Source of the DNA: Cellvibrionaceae bacterium
GTDB taxonomy: Bacteria; Pseudomonadota; Gammaproteobacteria; Pseudomonadales; Cellvibrionaceae
Direction: 5' to 3'
Assembly (NCBI GenBank): GCA_021151825.1
Contig: JAGKWQ010000003.1
Span: 434,001 to 498,000, forward strand
Length of the DNA stretch: 64,000 bases
In this document: one piece after another, positions 33,512 through 41,871 of the stretch
Position numbering within the stretch: the stretch's first letter is position 1
Layout of the letters: each line of letters begins with the position of its first letter
Made by a program: the position numbers and the translations under genes
The notes under the pieces: generated by a model
Told to the model about the DNA's origin: nothing
Database searches by the model: none
What the model saw: the letters and a program-made list of their open reading frames with translations, nothing else

Positions 33512-34966
33512 TTAGTCCTCCACCACAATCCAGGTATCTTTACTGCCGCCACCTTGCGATGAATTCACCACATAGGAACCTTTGCGCATGGCAACGCGCG
33601 TTAAACCACCCGGCGTCACACAATGCTCTTTGCCTTGCAGCACAAACGGACGCAAATCGATATGGCGCGGCTCGGCATTGCCATTGGTTAAGATCGGTGC
33701 AGTCGATAATGAAATTAATGGTTGTGCCATGTAGTTGCGCGGATTAGCTTTGATGCGCAACGCAAATTCTTCCAACTCTTTTTTGCTTGCTTGCGGGCCG
33801 ATAATCATGCCGTAACCACCGGATTCATTTGCTGGCTTCACGACTAATTTATCGAGATTGGCGAGTACATGGTCGCACTGCTTTTTATCCACACACAAAT
33901 AACTGGGCACATTGGGAAGAATCGGCTCTTCACCCAAATAATATTTGATCATGTCCGGTACAAAGGTGTAGATAACTTTATCGTCAGCCACACCGGCACC
34001 AGGTGCATTCGCAAGGGCAACATTTCCCTTCAGCCAGGCACGCATTAAACCACGCACGCCCAACACCGAATCCGGATTAAACATGTCGGGATCTAAAAAT
34101 AAATCATCAATACGGCGATAAATAACATCGACACGCTTTAATCCATCAATGCTGCGCATATAAACGCAGTCATCGCTATCCACTACCAAATCACTTCCTT
34201 CTACTAATTCCACACCCATTTGTTGCGCAAGATAGGAATGTTCAAAATAGGCAGAGTTATAAATGCCAGGCGTGAGTACTACGATCTCCGGGCGATCTGA
34301 TTTACGCGGCGACAACGATGCAAGTGTGTCAAATAATTGGTTGGGATAATCCGTCACTGGAACAATGTTGTGGTTTTCGAATAACTCCGGAAATACCCGC
34401 TTGGTGACTTTGCGATTTTCCAACATGTAGGAAACACCCGAAGGCACACGCAAATTATCTTCCAACACAAAAAATTCGCCGTGGTTATCGCGAATTAAAT
34501 CGCTGCCGCAAATATGCGACCACACACCATAGGCGGGCTTCATGCCCATACATTCCTTGCGGAAATTGACCGAATCTTCAAATAAATAAGAAGGAACAAT
34601 TTTGTCTTTGATAATTTTCTGGTCGTTGTAAATATCGTTAATAAATAAATTCAGGGCGGTTAAGCGTTGAATTAATCCGCGTTCGGTTTTTTGCCATTCG
34701 CGTTGCGGAATAATGCGCGGAATAATATCGAAAGGCCATTCGCGGTCAATGTTGCCGGCATCGCTATACACCGTGAAAGAAATGCCCATGGTTTTAATAG
34801 CTAATTCAGCGGAGAGCTTACGCTCTTGCAGCTCTTCTCCCGAAAGGGAAGCGAGATATTGGGTAAGGTGTTTGGTTTCAGATCGAGGTTTGCCGGGCGC
34901 ACTGATTAGCTCATCATAGAAATGGCCAGAATGATAATTCTGCCAGTCTATTTTCATTTCACTCAT
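33512..34966 (-). CDS. Circularly permuted ATP-grasp protein (COG2308)
   Basis: A 484-residue ATP-grasp enzyme of the circularly permuted type, homologous to the first half of the fusion at 18108. The motifs LEDNLRVPSGVSYMLENR, VVLTPGIYNSAYFEHSYL, VDVIYRRIDD and PANESGGYGM are visible. It is expected to use ATP to ligate a carboxylate and an amine; the substrates are unknown. I chose the ATG at 34966, which has GGAAG five bases upstream, over the ATG at 34984. No transglutaminase gene accompanies this pair, in contrast to the Anbu-linked cluster. Confidence 0.93.
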   Translation of the reverse strand: MSEMKIDWQNYHSGHFYDELISAPGKPRSETKHLTQYLASLSGEELQERKLSAELAIKTMGISFTVYSDAGNIDREWPFDIIPRIIPQREWQKTERGLIQRLTALNLFINDIYNDQKIIKDKIVPSYLFEDSVNFRKECMGMKPAYGVWSHICGSDLIRDNHGEFFVLEDNLRVPSGVSYMLENRKVTKRVFPELFENHNIVPVTDYPNQLFDTLASLSPRKSDRPEIVVLTPGIYNSAYFEHSYLAQQMGVELVEGSDLVVDSDDCVYMRSIDGLKRVDVIYRRIDDLFLDPDMFNPDSVLGVRGLMRAWLKGNVALANAPGAGVADDKVIYTFVPDMIKYYLGEEPILPNVPSYLCVDKKQCDHVLANLDKLVVKPANESGGYGMIIGPQASKKELEEFALRIKANPRNYMAQPLISLSTAPILTNGNAEPRHIDLRPFVLQGKEHCVTPGGLTRVAMRKGSYVVNSSQGGGSKDTWIVVED

Positions 34967-35284
34967 GGTGACTTCCTTTAACATGCGCGGCCTCGCTTAT
35001 CGTTTCTCTGAGCATTTTTCATTGTTATGCATTGTTATAGTTGCCTGCTGAAAACGCTTCCCTGGTTTCCATTTCTCCCTTCCCGGAAGAATTTCAGCAA
35101 GCTACACCCAGTCTCTTGCAAAAGCGTTGCCAACTGCCAAATCGACAGTTGTCCGCGATTTATGATTTCAATTACCTCGTGAATACCAACAAACTATCCA
35201 GCCGCTTTTAAAATAATTACTAAGGACTTATCGCCTAAAAATATTCAGGGATTAGGTCAACACGCCTTTCAATCATCGAAAATG
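34967..35284. other. Intergenic region upstream of the ATP-grasp/alpha-E operon
   Basis: No gene is seen in 318 bases. The minus-strand promoter of the ATP-grasp gene should lie here. The sequence ATTGTTAT occurs twice in direct orientation at 35021-35028 and 35031-35038; read on the minus strand these give TATAAC/CATAAC-like -10 sequences. Confidence 0.5.
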
Positions 35285-35938
35285 TTAAGGTTTAACGCGA
35301 AACCATCCGGCAATACTCTGGCGCGGATATCGTGCAGGCAAGACTTCATGGGGAAAGTCTTCACTGAGAAACAGGATTAGCCTGCCGCATTCTGGTGCAA
35401 CACGCACCAGCTCTTGCTCTTCTGCTTCATCATAGAGCACCAATTCACCGCCTGCCGTTAAATCCCAATCCGGATTCAAATAAAAAACGCTGGAGAGTTT
35501 GCGCCCGGGCTTACCACGAAACGCATCCCTGTGTTTTTTATAGAATGCACCCGGCGCATAACTGGCGAAATGCGCCTCGTAATCGGACAAACCGATATAT
35601 AACCGTTCGTTGAGTGCCTGTCGGAGTTTATCCATAGCAGATAAAAATTCTGTGACAGTCACATCTTCCGCCTCCAGCCATTGGATTGCATCACCGCGCA
35701 CTGAATCATTGAGTTGATAATCACCCTCGCGGCCAATGCCAGCGCGTTTCAATTGGTCCTCCCGCGAGCCGATAAGTGCGACCAGGTCGCGAGTGAGAGT
35801 CGCTGGAAAAATATTATCCAGGATAATAAAACCGGGGCCTGCAAGTGCATCGGCAATCTCGTCATAGCGCTCTTGTAAAAACCGTTGGACTGGCGGGAAT
35901 GTTCTGGTACCGGACATAAAACTCATCGCTATTTTCAA
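35285..35938 (-). CDS. 2-oxoglutarate/Fe(II)-dependent oxygenase, prolyl-4-hydroxylase type
   Basis: A 217-residue cytoplasmic protein with the iron-binding facial triad HRD in KKHRDAF and the distal His in FPHEVLPA. The 2-oxoglutarate-binding Arg is in RQSIAGWF. The chain length and motif spacing match the bacterial prolyl-4-hydroxylase (SM-20/PHD-like) group, some of which hydroxylate ribosomal proteins or EF-Tu. The substrate here is not evident. It is divergent from hemN, and both genes depend on iron and oxygen metabolism, though no link is shown. Confidence 0.9.
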   Translation of the reverse strand: MKIAMSFMSGTRTFPPVQRFLQERYDEIADALAGPGFIILDNIFPATLTRDLVALIGSREDQLKRAGIGREGDYQLNDSVRGDAIQWLEAEDVTVTEFLSAMDKLRQALNERLYIGLSDYEAHFASYAPGAFYKKHRDAFRGKPGRKLSSVFYLNPDWDLTAGGELVLYDEAEEQELVRVAPECGRLILFLSEDFPHEVLPARYPRQSIAGWFRVKP

Positions 35939-35974
35939 AAAGTCGCATCATCAATCGAAGCGGTCATTATAGGC

Positions 35975-35988
35975 TTGATCCATGTCAA
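35975..35988 (+). promoter_or_regulatory. Anr/FNR-type box upstream of hemN
   Basis: TTGATCCATGTCAA fits the Anr/FNR consensus TTGAT-N4-(A/G)TCAA without mismatch to the Anr form. It is centred 81 bases before the hemN ATG. Activation at -41.5 would place the transcript start near 36023, leaving a leader of about 40 bases. hemN is a classic target of this regulator in pseudomonads and enterobacteria. Confidence 0.65.
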
Positions 35989-36062
35989 TTCGGGGAGATC
36001 AACAAGTTTTTACCATGGCGATTAAAGTCACCGTTACAGTTGACAGTCACAGGAAAAACGCC

Positions 36063-37466
36063 ATGTCCATTTTTGAACAACCCATCGAGTGGGATGAGCA
36101 ACTTATCCAACGTTATGATCTGGCGGGGCCACGCTACACCTCTTACCCGACCGCACCGCAATTTTCAGAATCCTTTAGTCAATCAGCGCTGTTTCGGGCG
36201 ATAGTGCGCAGCAATCTCGCTCACCGGCCATTGTCGTTGTATTTTCATATCCCGTTTTGCGAAAGCCTTTGTTACTACTGTGGCTGCAACAAAATTGTGA
36301 CCAACAATAAAGGTCGTTCCCTGCCTTATGTCCAACGCATGATCCAGGAATTATCACTCTATGCAGATATGTTTGACCCCGCTAAGGAAGTTCAGCAATT
36401 GCATTGGGGCGGCGGGACACCAACATTTATTAGCAATGAAGAAATGTCGCTATTGATGAATGCGAGCCGTCGCTTATTTAAATTTGCCGATGATAAAAAT
36501 GGCGAATTTTCCATTGAAATTCATCCTGGGAAAGTTAGCGTTAATGCCATGGCCCATGTGCGTCAGTTGGGGTTTAATCGCGTAAGTATGGGTGTACAGG
36601 ATTTTGATGAACAAGTGCAAAAAGCCGTTAATCGCTACAATACTTATGAGCAAGTAGCAGAACTGGTAAGTGCATTGCGCAAGCAGCAATATCAATCAAT
36701 TAGCATGGATTTAATCTACGGATTACCGTTGCAAAGCCAACAATCATTGCGCGAAACATTACAGCAGGTGATTGATTTGGGGCCAGATCGCTTATCGCTT
36801 TTTAACTACGCCCATATGCCGCATTTATTTAAAAGCCAGCGATTAATTCGCGATGAAGATTTACCTAGCCCTGCGGAAAAACTGGCGATGTTGCATTTTG
36901 CTATAGAAACACTGCAAAACGCTGGCTATATCTATATTGGAATGGATCACTTTGCCAAACCGGATGATGATTTGGTAATCGCACAGCAAGGGGGAAAACT
37001 GCAACGAAACTTCCAGGGTTATTCCACTCACGGCAATTGTGATTTGCTGGCGCTGGGTGTTTCCTCTATCAGCATGATTGATAACGTGTACGTGCAAAAT
37101 GCAAAGGATTTAAACAGTTATCAACAAAAAATGGATATGGGTTTATTGCCTATCACCAAAGGTTTTACATTAAACCAGGAAGACTTGTTGCGCCGCTTTG
37201 TTATCAACCGTTTAATTTGCTATTGCGAATTATCATTTCATGAAGTTGCGCGCGCATTTGATATTGATCCCAAGCAACATTTTCGCCACGAATTGGCACT
37301 GATGCAACCGTTAATCGAAGATGGCTTGGTTAGCATCGATAACGGCGGGATTAAAGTGCTTAACAAAGGGCGATTATTGATTCGCCGCGTTTGTATGGTA
37401 TTTGATGAATACCTGCAAAAAGCAGCGAATAAAGTGCAATCCATTCGTTATTCAAAAATAGTTTAA
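36063..37466 (+). CDS. hemN: Oxygen-independent coproporphyrinogen III oxidase
   Basis: A radical SAM enzyme of 467 residues that converts coproporphyrinogen III to protoporphyrinogen IX without oxygen. The [4Fe-4S] cysteines are Cys66, Cys70 and Cys73 in PFCESLCYYCGC, followed by the extra Cys75 typical of HemN. GPRYTSYPTA near residue 20 and GGGTPTF are also family motifs. I chose the ATG at 36063, where the family N-terminus begins; the frame extended to 35982 would run through the Anr box. The box at 35975-35988 suggests induction under low oxygen. It converges with rsmJ, 13 bases away. Confidence 0.96.
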   Translation: MSIFEQPIEWDEQLIQRYDLAGPRYTSYPTAPQFSESFSQSALFRAIVRSNLAHRPLSLYFHIPFCESLCYYCGCNKIVTNNKGRSLPYVQRMIQELSLYADMFDPAKEVQQLHWGGGTPTFISNEEMSLLMNASRRLFKFADDKNGEFSIEIHPGKVSVNAMAHVRQLGFNRVSMGVQDFDEQVQKAVNRYNTYEQVAELVSALRKQQYQSISMDLIYGLPLQSQQSLRETLQQVIDLGPDRLSLFNYAHMPHLFKSQRLIRDEDLPSPAEKLAMLHFAIETLQNAGYIYIGMDHFAKPDDDLVIAQQGGKLQRNFQGYSTHGNCDLLALGVSSISMIDNVYVQNAKDLNSYQQKMDMGLLPITKGFTLNQEDLLRRFVINRLICYCELSFHEVARAFDIDPKQHFRHELALMQPLIEDGLVSIDNGGIKVLNKGRLLIRRVCMVFDEYLQKAANKVQSIRYSKIV

Positions 37467-37479
37467 ATAAAAAAATAGA

Positions 37480-38301
37480 TTAAACAAGCGGAAGGTGATC
37501 CGGTAATTTTTTTATCGTGTAAATATCATATCGACTGGATTTTCCTTCCAATTGATAGGACGGTGTTTGATTATTGAGAAATGGGGCTTTTCGCGGGCGC
37601 TTGACGACCACACGATAATTTACATGCGCTAGCGCTAATGCTAGCAATGCATCCGCATCGTCGTCCTTTCCTACTACAGAATGAAATGCAGCCATTTCTT
37701 TTTTAACGTCAGCAGTTTTTTGTCGTTCGGGAAACATCGGGTCAAGATAAATAACATCAGGAAATGTAGCGGGCGCTAGTGTTGATAAATATTCACGGCT
37801 ATCTTGAGTAACCAATCTCATTTTTTGCAGTAACGAAAATAATTCACCATCCTGTTCGCGTGCAAATTCCTGCGCCCGTGTTAAGCCATCTTTCAATAAT
37901 GCTTGAACAATAGGTGAACGCTCCAACATTGTTACACCACAGCCAAGGCTCGCCAGAACAAAACTGTCTTTGCCAAGGCCTGCTGTTGCATCTAAAACCT
38001 GCGGGTAACAACCGGCTTTAATACCCACCGCCTTTGCAATCATCTGGCCTTTGCCACCACCAAACTTACGCCGATGGTCGACAGCACCTTCGGTAAATTC
38101 TGCGCGAATCGGTCCTGGTGCTTTACGCCCGGTTTGCTGCAAAACGACTCCAGTTTTATCAAACAATACAACGAACTCAAATTCAGTAATTGCTTCCGGG
38201 GATTGCTCGCACAATAAAGAGACCTGCAATTGTGTAGCAAGTAATTCGGCATCTACACGCATAGGTAAATCGTTACATAAAACGGCAATAGGCTGGGTCA
38301 T
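37480..38301 (-). CDS. rsmJ: 16S rRNA (guanine1516-N2)-methyltransferase
   Basis: A 273-residue SAM-dependent methyltransferase that modifies G1516 of 16S rRNA. The family motifs are DHRRKFGGGKGQ, the SAM-binding DATAGLGKDSFVLA, and the catalytic-site DPMFPERQK, all present in the expected order. The ATG at 38301 is preferred to a TTG at 38307. The gene is transcribed towards hemN, and its upstream neighbour is the OmpA-like lipoprotein, from which it is separated by a terminator. Confidence 0.95.
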   Translation of the reverse strand: MTQPIAVLCNDLPMRVDAELLATQLQVSLLCEQSPEAITEFEFVVLFDKTGVVLQQTGRKAPGPIRAEFTEGAVDHRRKFGGGKGQMIAKAVGIKAGCYPQVLDATAGLGKDSFVLASLGCGVTMLERSPIVQALLKDGLTRAQEFAREQDGELFSLLQKMRLVTQDSREYLSTLAPATFPDVIYLDPMFPERQKTADVKKEMAAFHSVVGKDDDADALLALALAHVNYRVVVKRPRKAPFLNNQTPSYQLEGKSSRYDIYTIKKLPDHLPLV

Positions 38302-38388
38302 GAGCAATCACTGGCGAAAAATTGAAGTGGTATTATCCATGCTGCGGATAATGGTCGCAATTACACTTTTCTTTACTACAGAGCCATT

Positions 38389-38421
38389 AAAAAAGCCGCT
38401 ACGGTCACCCGAGCGGCTTTT
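38389..38421 (-). terminator. Terminator of the OmpA-like lipoprotein gene
   Basis: A 10-bp stem AAAAGCCGCT/AGCGGCTTTT (38391-38400, 38412-38421). On the minus strand it is followed by a T-run. It lies 25 bases after the stop at 38446. Confidence 0.8.
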
Positions 38422-38445
38422 GTGAAACAGAAAATCGCTTTTTCA

Positions 38446-39105
38446 TTAATTGCTTTCGTTAGGAACCAACTCCAGTTCTACACGGCGGTTTTGTTCACGA
38501 CCCGTTGCAGTATCGTTGCTGGCAACCGGGTAACGCGAACCGTATCCATAAGATTGAATACGCGCACTGTTAACTTTTTGGCTGCGCAAGTACATTGCCA
38601 CGCTGTCAGCACGACGCTCACTCAATGGCTGGTTAATTTTGTCGCCACCGGTTGAATCGGTATGGCCAGTGACACGGATTGAAGTCTGGTTAAACTCAGC
38701 CAGGACTTTAGCGACTGAATTTAAAACATCGTAAAAATTAGAGCGAATATCAGCACTATTAGAGTTAAAAGTAATGTTGCCAGGCATGATCAATGTCAGA
38801 TTGTTACCATCGCGCTGCACCTGCACGCCAGTACCCTGTAATTCAGCACGAAGCTTGGCTTCCTGACGATCCATATAGTTACCTACGCCACCGCCAATTG
38901 CGCCGCCAATCAAACCACCCTTAAGCGCACGCTCACGACGATCTTTCGCGTTGTCACCGGTTGCTGCCCCCAATACCGCGCCAGCAATTGCGCCAATACC
39001 TGCACCTTTAGCAGTTTTACTGGTTTTTTGTTCACCAGTGTAAGGGTCGTTGGTGGTACAACCAATCAAACCAATAGACAAAATCAAGGCAAGTAGATAT
39101 TTCAT
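38446..39105 (-). CDS. OmpA-family lipoprotein (YiaD-like)
   Basis: A 219-residue lipoprotein. The signal ends in the lipobox LIGC (Cys16). A glycine-zipper region (GAGIGAIAGAVLGAATG and GGLIGGAIGGGVGNYMD, about 33-78) follows, and then the OmpA-like peptidoglycan-binding domain (about 100-215) with VTGHTDSTGG, SERRADSVA and GREQNRRVEL. It probably anchors the outer membrane to peptidoglycan. The start at 39105 has GGAGG upstream; the longer frame to 39159 is rejected. Confidence 0.93.
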   Translation of the reverse strand: MKYLLALILSIGLIGCTTNDPYTGEQKTSKTAKGAGIGAIAGAVLGAATGDNAKDRRERALKGGLIGGAIGGGVGNYMDRQEAKLRAELQGTGVQVQRDGNNLTLIMPGNITFNSNSADIRSNFYDVLNSVAKVLAEFNQTSIRVTGHTDSTGGDKINQPLSERRADSVAMYLRSQKVNSARIQSYGYGSRYPVASNDTATGREQNRRVELELVPNESN

Positions 39106-39344
39106 AGTGAACCTCCAATGGAACAAACATATTGTTTTTGTCAGACCAGTAAACAGCATAAATGTTTACAGCAGGCAGCAAAATCATAACTGGCATGTGT
39201 GGATTGTCGATGACAACAACTGAACCCATACTGAATTGTAGATTCTAACATTGCTGTATACGGCCCATCTGTTTAAAGTGAACACCAATTCACATTTTCA
39301 GGAATCATCAGGATTTCTATTCCGGTAACCATAAGGTATGCACT

Positions 39345-39869
39345 ATGCAAATTAAACTTTCTTTACTCGCACTCGCGCTCATCGGTAGCGCCTGTTTAAC
39401 TGCGTGCAACAATTATTCTGTTAGCGTAAACGACAAAACGGTTTATACCCCTGCACCATTATTTAAGGACTATCAATTGGCAGATGCAAAATTAAAAGAT
39501 TGTGTGGAGCAGACTATTGCCGATTTGAACGTTACGAAAGCCGATGATCTGATTCGCCTGAATTGCAGCGATGCCGGAATCACTTCGGTCGCCGGATTGG
39601 ATAAATTTTTCGCATTGGCCGAACTTAATCTGGCTAACAATCAATTGAGCGATATCAGTGAATTAGGGAAACTGGGGCGATTGGAAGTATTAGTATTAAA
39701 CAGCAATCAGATTAGAAATCCTGCGCCGTTACTAAGCTTGTTGCATTTGCAGACGCTTGATCTGACCAAAAATCCAAATATGGCGTGCAAGGATTTATAC
39801 CAACTTGCCCAAAATCTGAGCCCCAATAAACCGCAATTAAAATTACCAGAGCAATGCAATAAAGGCTGA
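39345..39869 (+). CDS. Leucine-rich-repeat lipoprotein, 174 aa
   Basis: The signal ends in the lipobox LTAC (Cys21). Residues about 70-150 contain roughly three to four leucine-rich repeats of the internalin/SDS22 type (LAELNLANNQLSDIS, LEVLVLNSNQIRNP, LQTLDLTKNP). Such repeats usually bind proteins; no target is known here. Two cysteine pairs near the ends of the repeat region may form capping disulphides. It is a single-gene unit, convergent with the PilZ gene. A ribosome site (TAAGGT) precedes the ATG. Confidence 0.85.
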   Translation: MQIKLSLLALALIGSACLTACNNYSVSVNDKTVYTPAPLFKDYQLADAKLKDCVEQTIADLNVTKADDLIRLNCSDAGITSVAGLDKFFALAELNLANNQLSDISELGKLGRLEVLVLNSNQIRNPAPLLSLLHLQTLDLTKNPNMACKDLYQLAQNLSPNKPQLKLPEQCNKG

Positions 39870-39894
39870 GAGAAATTAAATCGATACAGAAAAG

Positions 39895-39920
39895 ATAGCG
39901 CCCCCGTTTACAGGGGCGCG
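39895..39920 (-). terminator. Hairpin between convergent LRR and PilZ genes
   Basis: Stem GCGCCCC/GGGGCGC (39898-39904, 39913-39919) with an eight-base loop. On the minus strand it is followed by a moderately T-rich stretch, so it best serves the PilZ gene. Confidence 0.6.
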
Positions 39921-39928
39921 AATAGATA

Positions 39929-40204
39929 TTAAATAGCGCCACGCACAAACATTAAACCAATCGTATTACGTAATTGATGCACAACACGCATGCGCACTGG
40001 CTCCGCGTTAATTGCACCCACCGCTTTTTTAAATTTCACTGACACCTCAGTGCCTACGGGCGGGCAAACCTGGTTTTCAATTTGCACCTGGGCACCACCA
40101 TCGGAAATATCCTTGGCAAAACCAACAATAGTTCCAAAACTCGGATGAGACATTTCTACACGCACCGAAGTAGAGGTACGTTCAAACAAGCGGCGTTCGT
40201 TCAC
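39929..40204 (-). CDS. PilZ domain protein, 91 aa
   Basis: A single PilZ domain. The c-di-GMP-binding motifs are visible: RRLFERTSTSVRV holds the RxxxR element near the start, and DISDGGAQVQI holds the (D/N)xSxxG element. It would act as a small c-di-GMP receptor in the cytoplasm. Two c-di-GMP-metabolising proteins are encoded at 45764 and 51620, but not in the same operon. The target of this receptor is unknown. Confidence 0.92.
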   Translation of the reverse strand: MNERRLFERTSTSVRVEMSHPSFGTIVGFAKDISDGGAQVQIENQVCPPVGTEVSVKFKKAVGAINAEPVRMRVVHQLRNTIGLMFVRGAI

Positions 40205-40315
40205 AGTCGATTCTCCATATTTGGAAAGCCTTACGGCCTGGCCAAGATTATTGTTGAGTATAGATAGGATTCGTCAAAATTCACTGCGGCGCTTTATTAC
40301 ACATAATCCTTGTAT

Positions 40316-40342
40316 AAAAAAAGGGGCTGCTGCCCCTTTTTT
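40316..40342 (-). terminator. Bidirectional terminator after purC
   Basis: A stem AAAAAAGGGGC/GCCCCTTTTTT (40317-40327, 40332-40342) with a TGCT loop. It lies 17 bases after the purC stop and closes the dapA-bamC-MBL-purC operon. Confidence 0.88.
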
Positions 40343-40358
40343 GCTGCAGCCAGTCAAA

Positions 40359-41069
40359 TTAAAACGTTAAGCCCAAACGCTGCCCAACCAGCTCATAAGA
40401 CTCAACTACATTGCCCAGATTTTGACGGAAGCGATCCTTATCCAGTTTTTCACGGGTGTCTTTATCCCACAAACGGCAACCGTCTGGTGAGAACTCGTCG
40501 CCAAGAATGACTTCACCTTTGTGAACACCAAACTCAACTTTGAAATCTACTAACAACATGTTGCCAGCAGCAAACAAGTCTTTCAGCACAGCGTTAATCT
40601 TGAAGGTCAATTCCTTCATGCGAGCCAACTGCTCGGCGGTCGCCCAACCGAAAGATTGCACATGGTATTCGTTGACCATTGGATCACCCAATGCATCATT
40701 TTTCAGAAACAATTCAAATGTGGGTGGATTCAACTCCAAACCTTCCTGCACACCTAAACGACGCACCAGAGAACCAGCAGCAAGATTGCGCACCACACAT
40801 TCCACTGGAATCATTTTCATGGTTTTCACCAGCGATTCAGTATCGGACAACTGCTTGACGAAATGGGTAGGAATACCGGCTTCTTGCAGCTTGGTCATAA
40901 TGAAAGCATTGAATTTATTGTTCACCATGCCTTTGCGATCCAACTGTTCTACACGCTTGCCATCAAACGCGGAGGTATCGTTGCGGAACAACATGATCAC
41001 ATGATCCGGATCATCGGTTCCGAAAATAGATTTGGCTTTGCCAGCGTAGAGTTGTTCGCGCTTTTCCAT
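40359..41069 (-). CDS. purC: Phosphoribosylaminoimidazole-succinocarboxamide synthase
   Basis: SAICAR synthase of purine biosynthesis, 236 aa. The N-terminus MEKREQLYAGKAKSIF and the motifs RNDTSAFDGKR, VECVVRN and EFSPDGCRLWD match the bacterial single-domain enzyme. I chose the ATG at 41069, which gives the usual length; the frame open to 41144 overlaps the MBL gene. Gene order dapA-bamC-MBL-purC is conserved in pseudomonads and relatives. Confidence 0.96.
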   Translation of the reverse strand: MEKREQLYAGKAKSIFGTDDPDHVIMLFRNDTSAFDGKRVEQLDRKGMVNNKFNAFIMTKLQEAGIPTHFVKQLSDTESLVKTMKMIPVECVVRNLAAGSLVRRLGVQEGLELNPPTFELFLKNDALGDPMVNEYHVQSFGWATAEQLARMKELTFKINAVLKDLFAAGNMLLVDFKVEFGVHKGEVILGDEFSPDGCRLWDKDTREKLDKDRFRQNLGNVVESYELVGQRLGLTF

Positions 41070-41100
41070 TGATAGACCTGCTGTATCTGAAAGATAAAAT

Positions 41101-41871
41101 TTAAAAAACGGATAACCAGTCAAAACCCTGGTTCTGACAGGCAAAGGTTATTTGTTTGACCTCTGCCGTGACAGGTGCCAAAGCGGCCTGGGCCAGCTCC
41201 AGCGAATTATTTTGTTGGCTGATATGTGCCACTACCAAATGCTGCAGCCGGGCACAGTTCAGGCGCTGTAAAAAACCAGCTGCTTGCTGGTTACTCAAAT
41301 GCCCCCATAAACCACCCACACGCTGTTTGAGCGATGGAGGGTAAGAGCCTGAGGCCAGCATAAATGGATCATGATTGGCTTCCAGCACCATCGCATCCAG
41401 ATCCTGATAATGTGATTCTACATGAGCAGTAATACTGCCCAAATCAGTCAGCACCCCCAGGCGAACTCCCGTCCGCTCAAAAATAAACTGGGCCGGCTCC
41501 CGCGCATCATGGGGAACGGCCACAGGAATAATTTTAAGCTGATCCAGTTCAAAGGCGGCATAACCTTCTATCAAGCGCAAATCCGGCAACTCACCCAGAT
41601 TGCGGCTTTGATAGGTGCCGGGAGTCATATATACCGGCAAACTGTAACGGCGCGCGAGGGGAGCAACTCCTTTGATGTGATCGGCATGCTCATGGGTAAC
41701 CAATATAGCCGTCAAATCTTCTGCCCGCTTTCCCAGGCGCTCCAAACGCTGGTTGGTTTCCCTGACACTGAAACCACAATCAATTAACAGCGTTCCTGAA
41801 TCCCACTCCACTAGTGTTGAATTACCACGACTACCACTTCCCAATGAAGCAAAACGCAGTGACGCCGTCAT
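41101..41871 (-). CDS. MBL-fold metallo-hydrolase (YycJ-like)
   Basis: A 256-residue metallo-beta-lactamase-fold protein. The metal motif THEHADHIKG is near residue 60, and the N-terminal SLGSGSRGNSTLV is typical of the YycJ/VicX-type branch. Members of this branch have been proposed as nucleases; the substrate is not settled. The ATG is directly adjacent to the bamC stop, so translation is coupled. Confidence 0.9.
   Translation of the reverse strand: MTASLRFASLGSGSRGNSTLVEWDSGTLLIDCGFSVRETNQRLERLGKRAEDLTAILVTHEHADHIKGVAPLARRYSLPVYMTPGTYQSRNLGELPDLRLIEGYAAFELDQLKIIPVAVPHDAREPAQFIFERTGVRLGVLTDLGSITAHVESHYQDLDAMVLEANHDPFMLASGSYPPSLKQRVGGLWGHLSNQQAAGFLQRLNCARLQHLVVAHISQQNNSLELAQAALAPVTAEVKQITFACQNQGFDWLSVF

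Noticed and set aside
35982..36062. N-terminal extension of hemN
   Set aside because: It would place coding sequence through the Anr box region and the family N-terminus begins at 36063.
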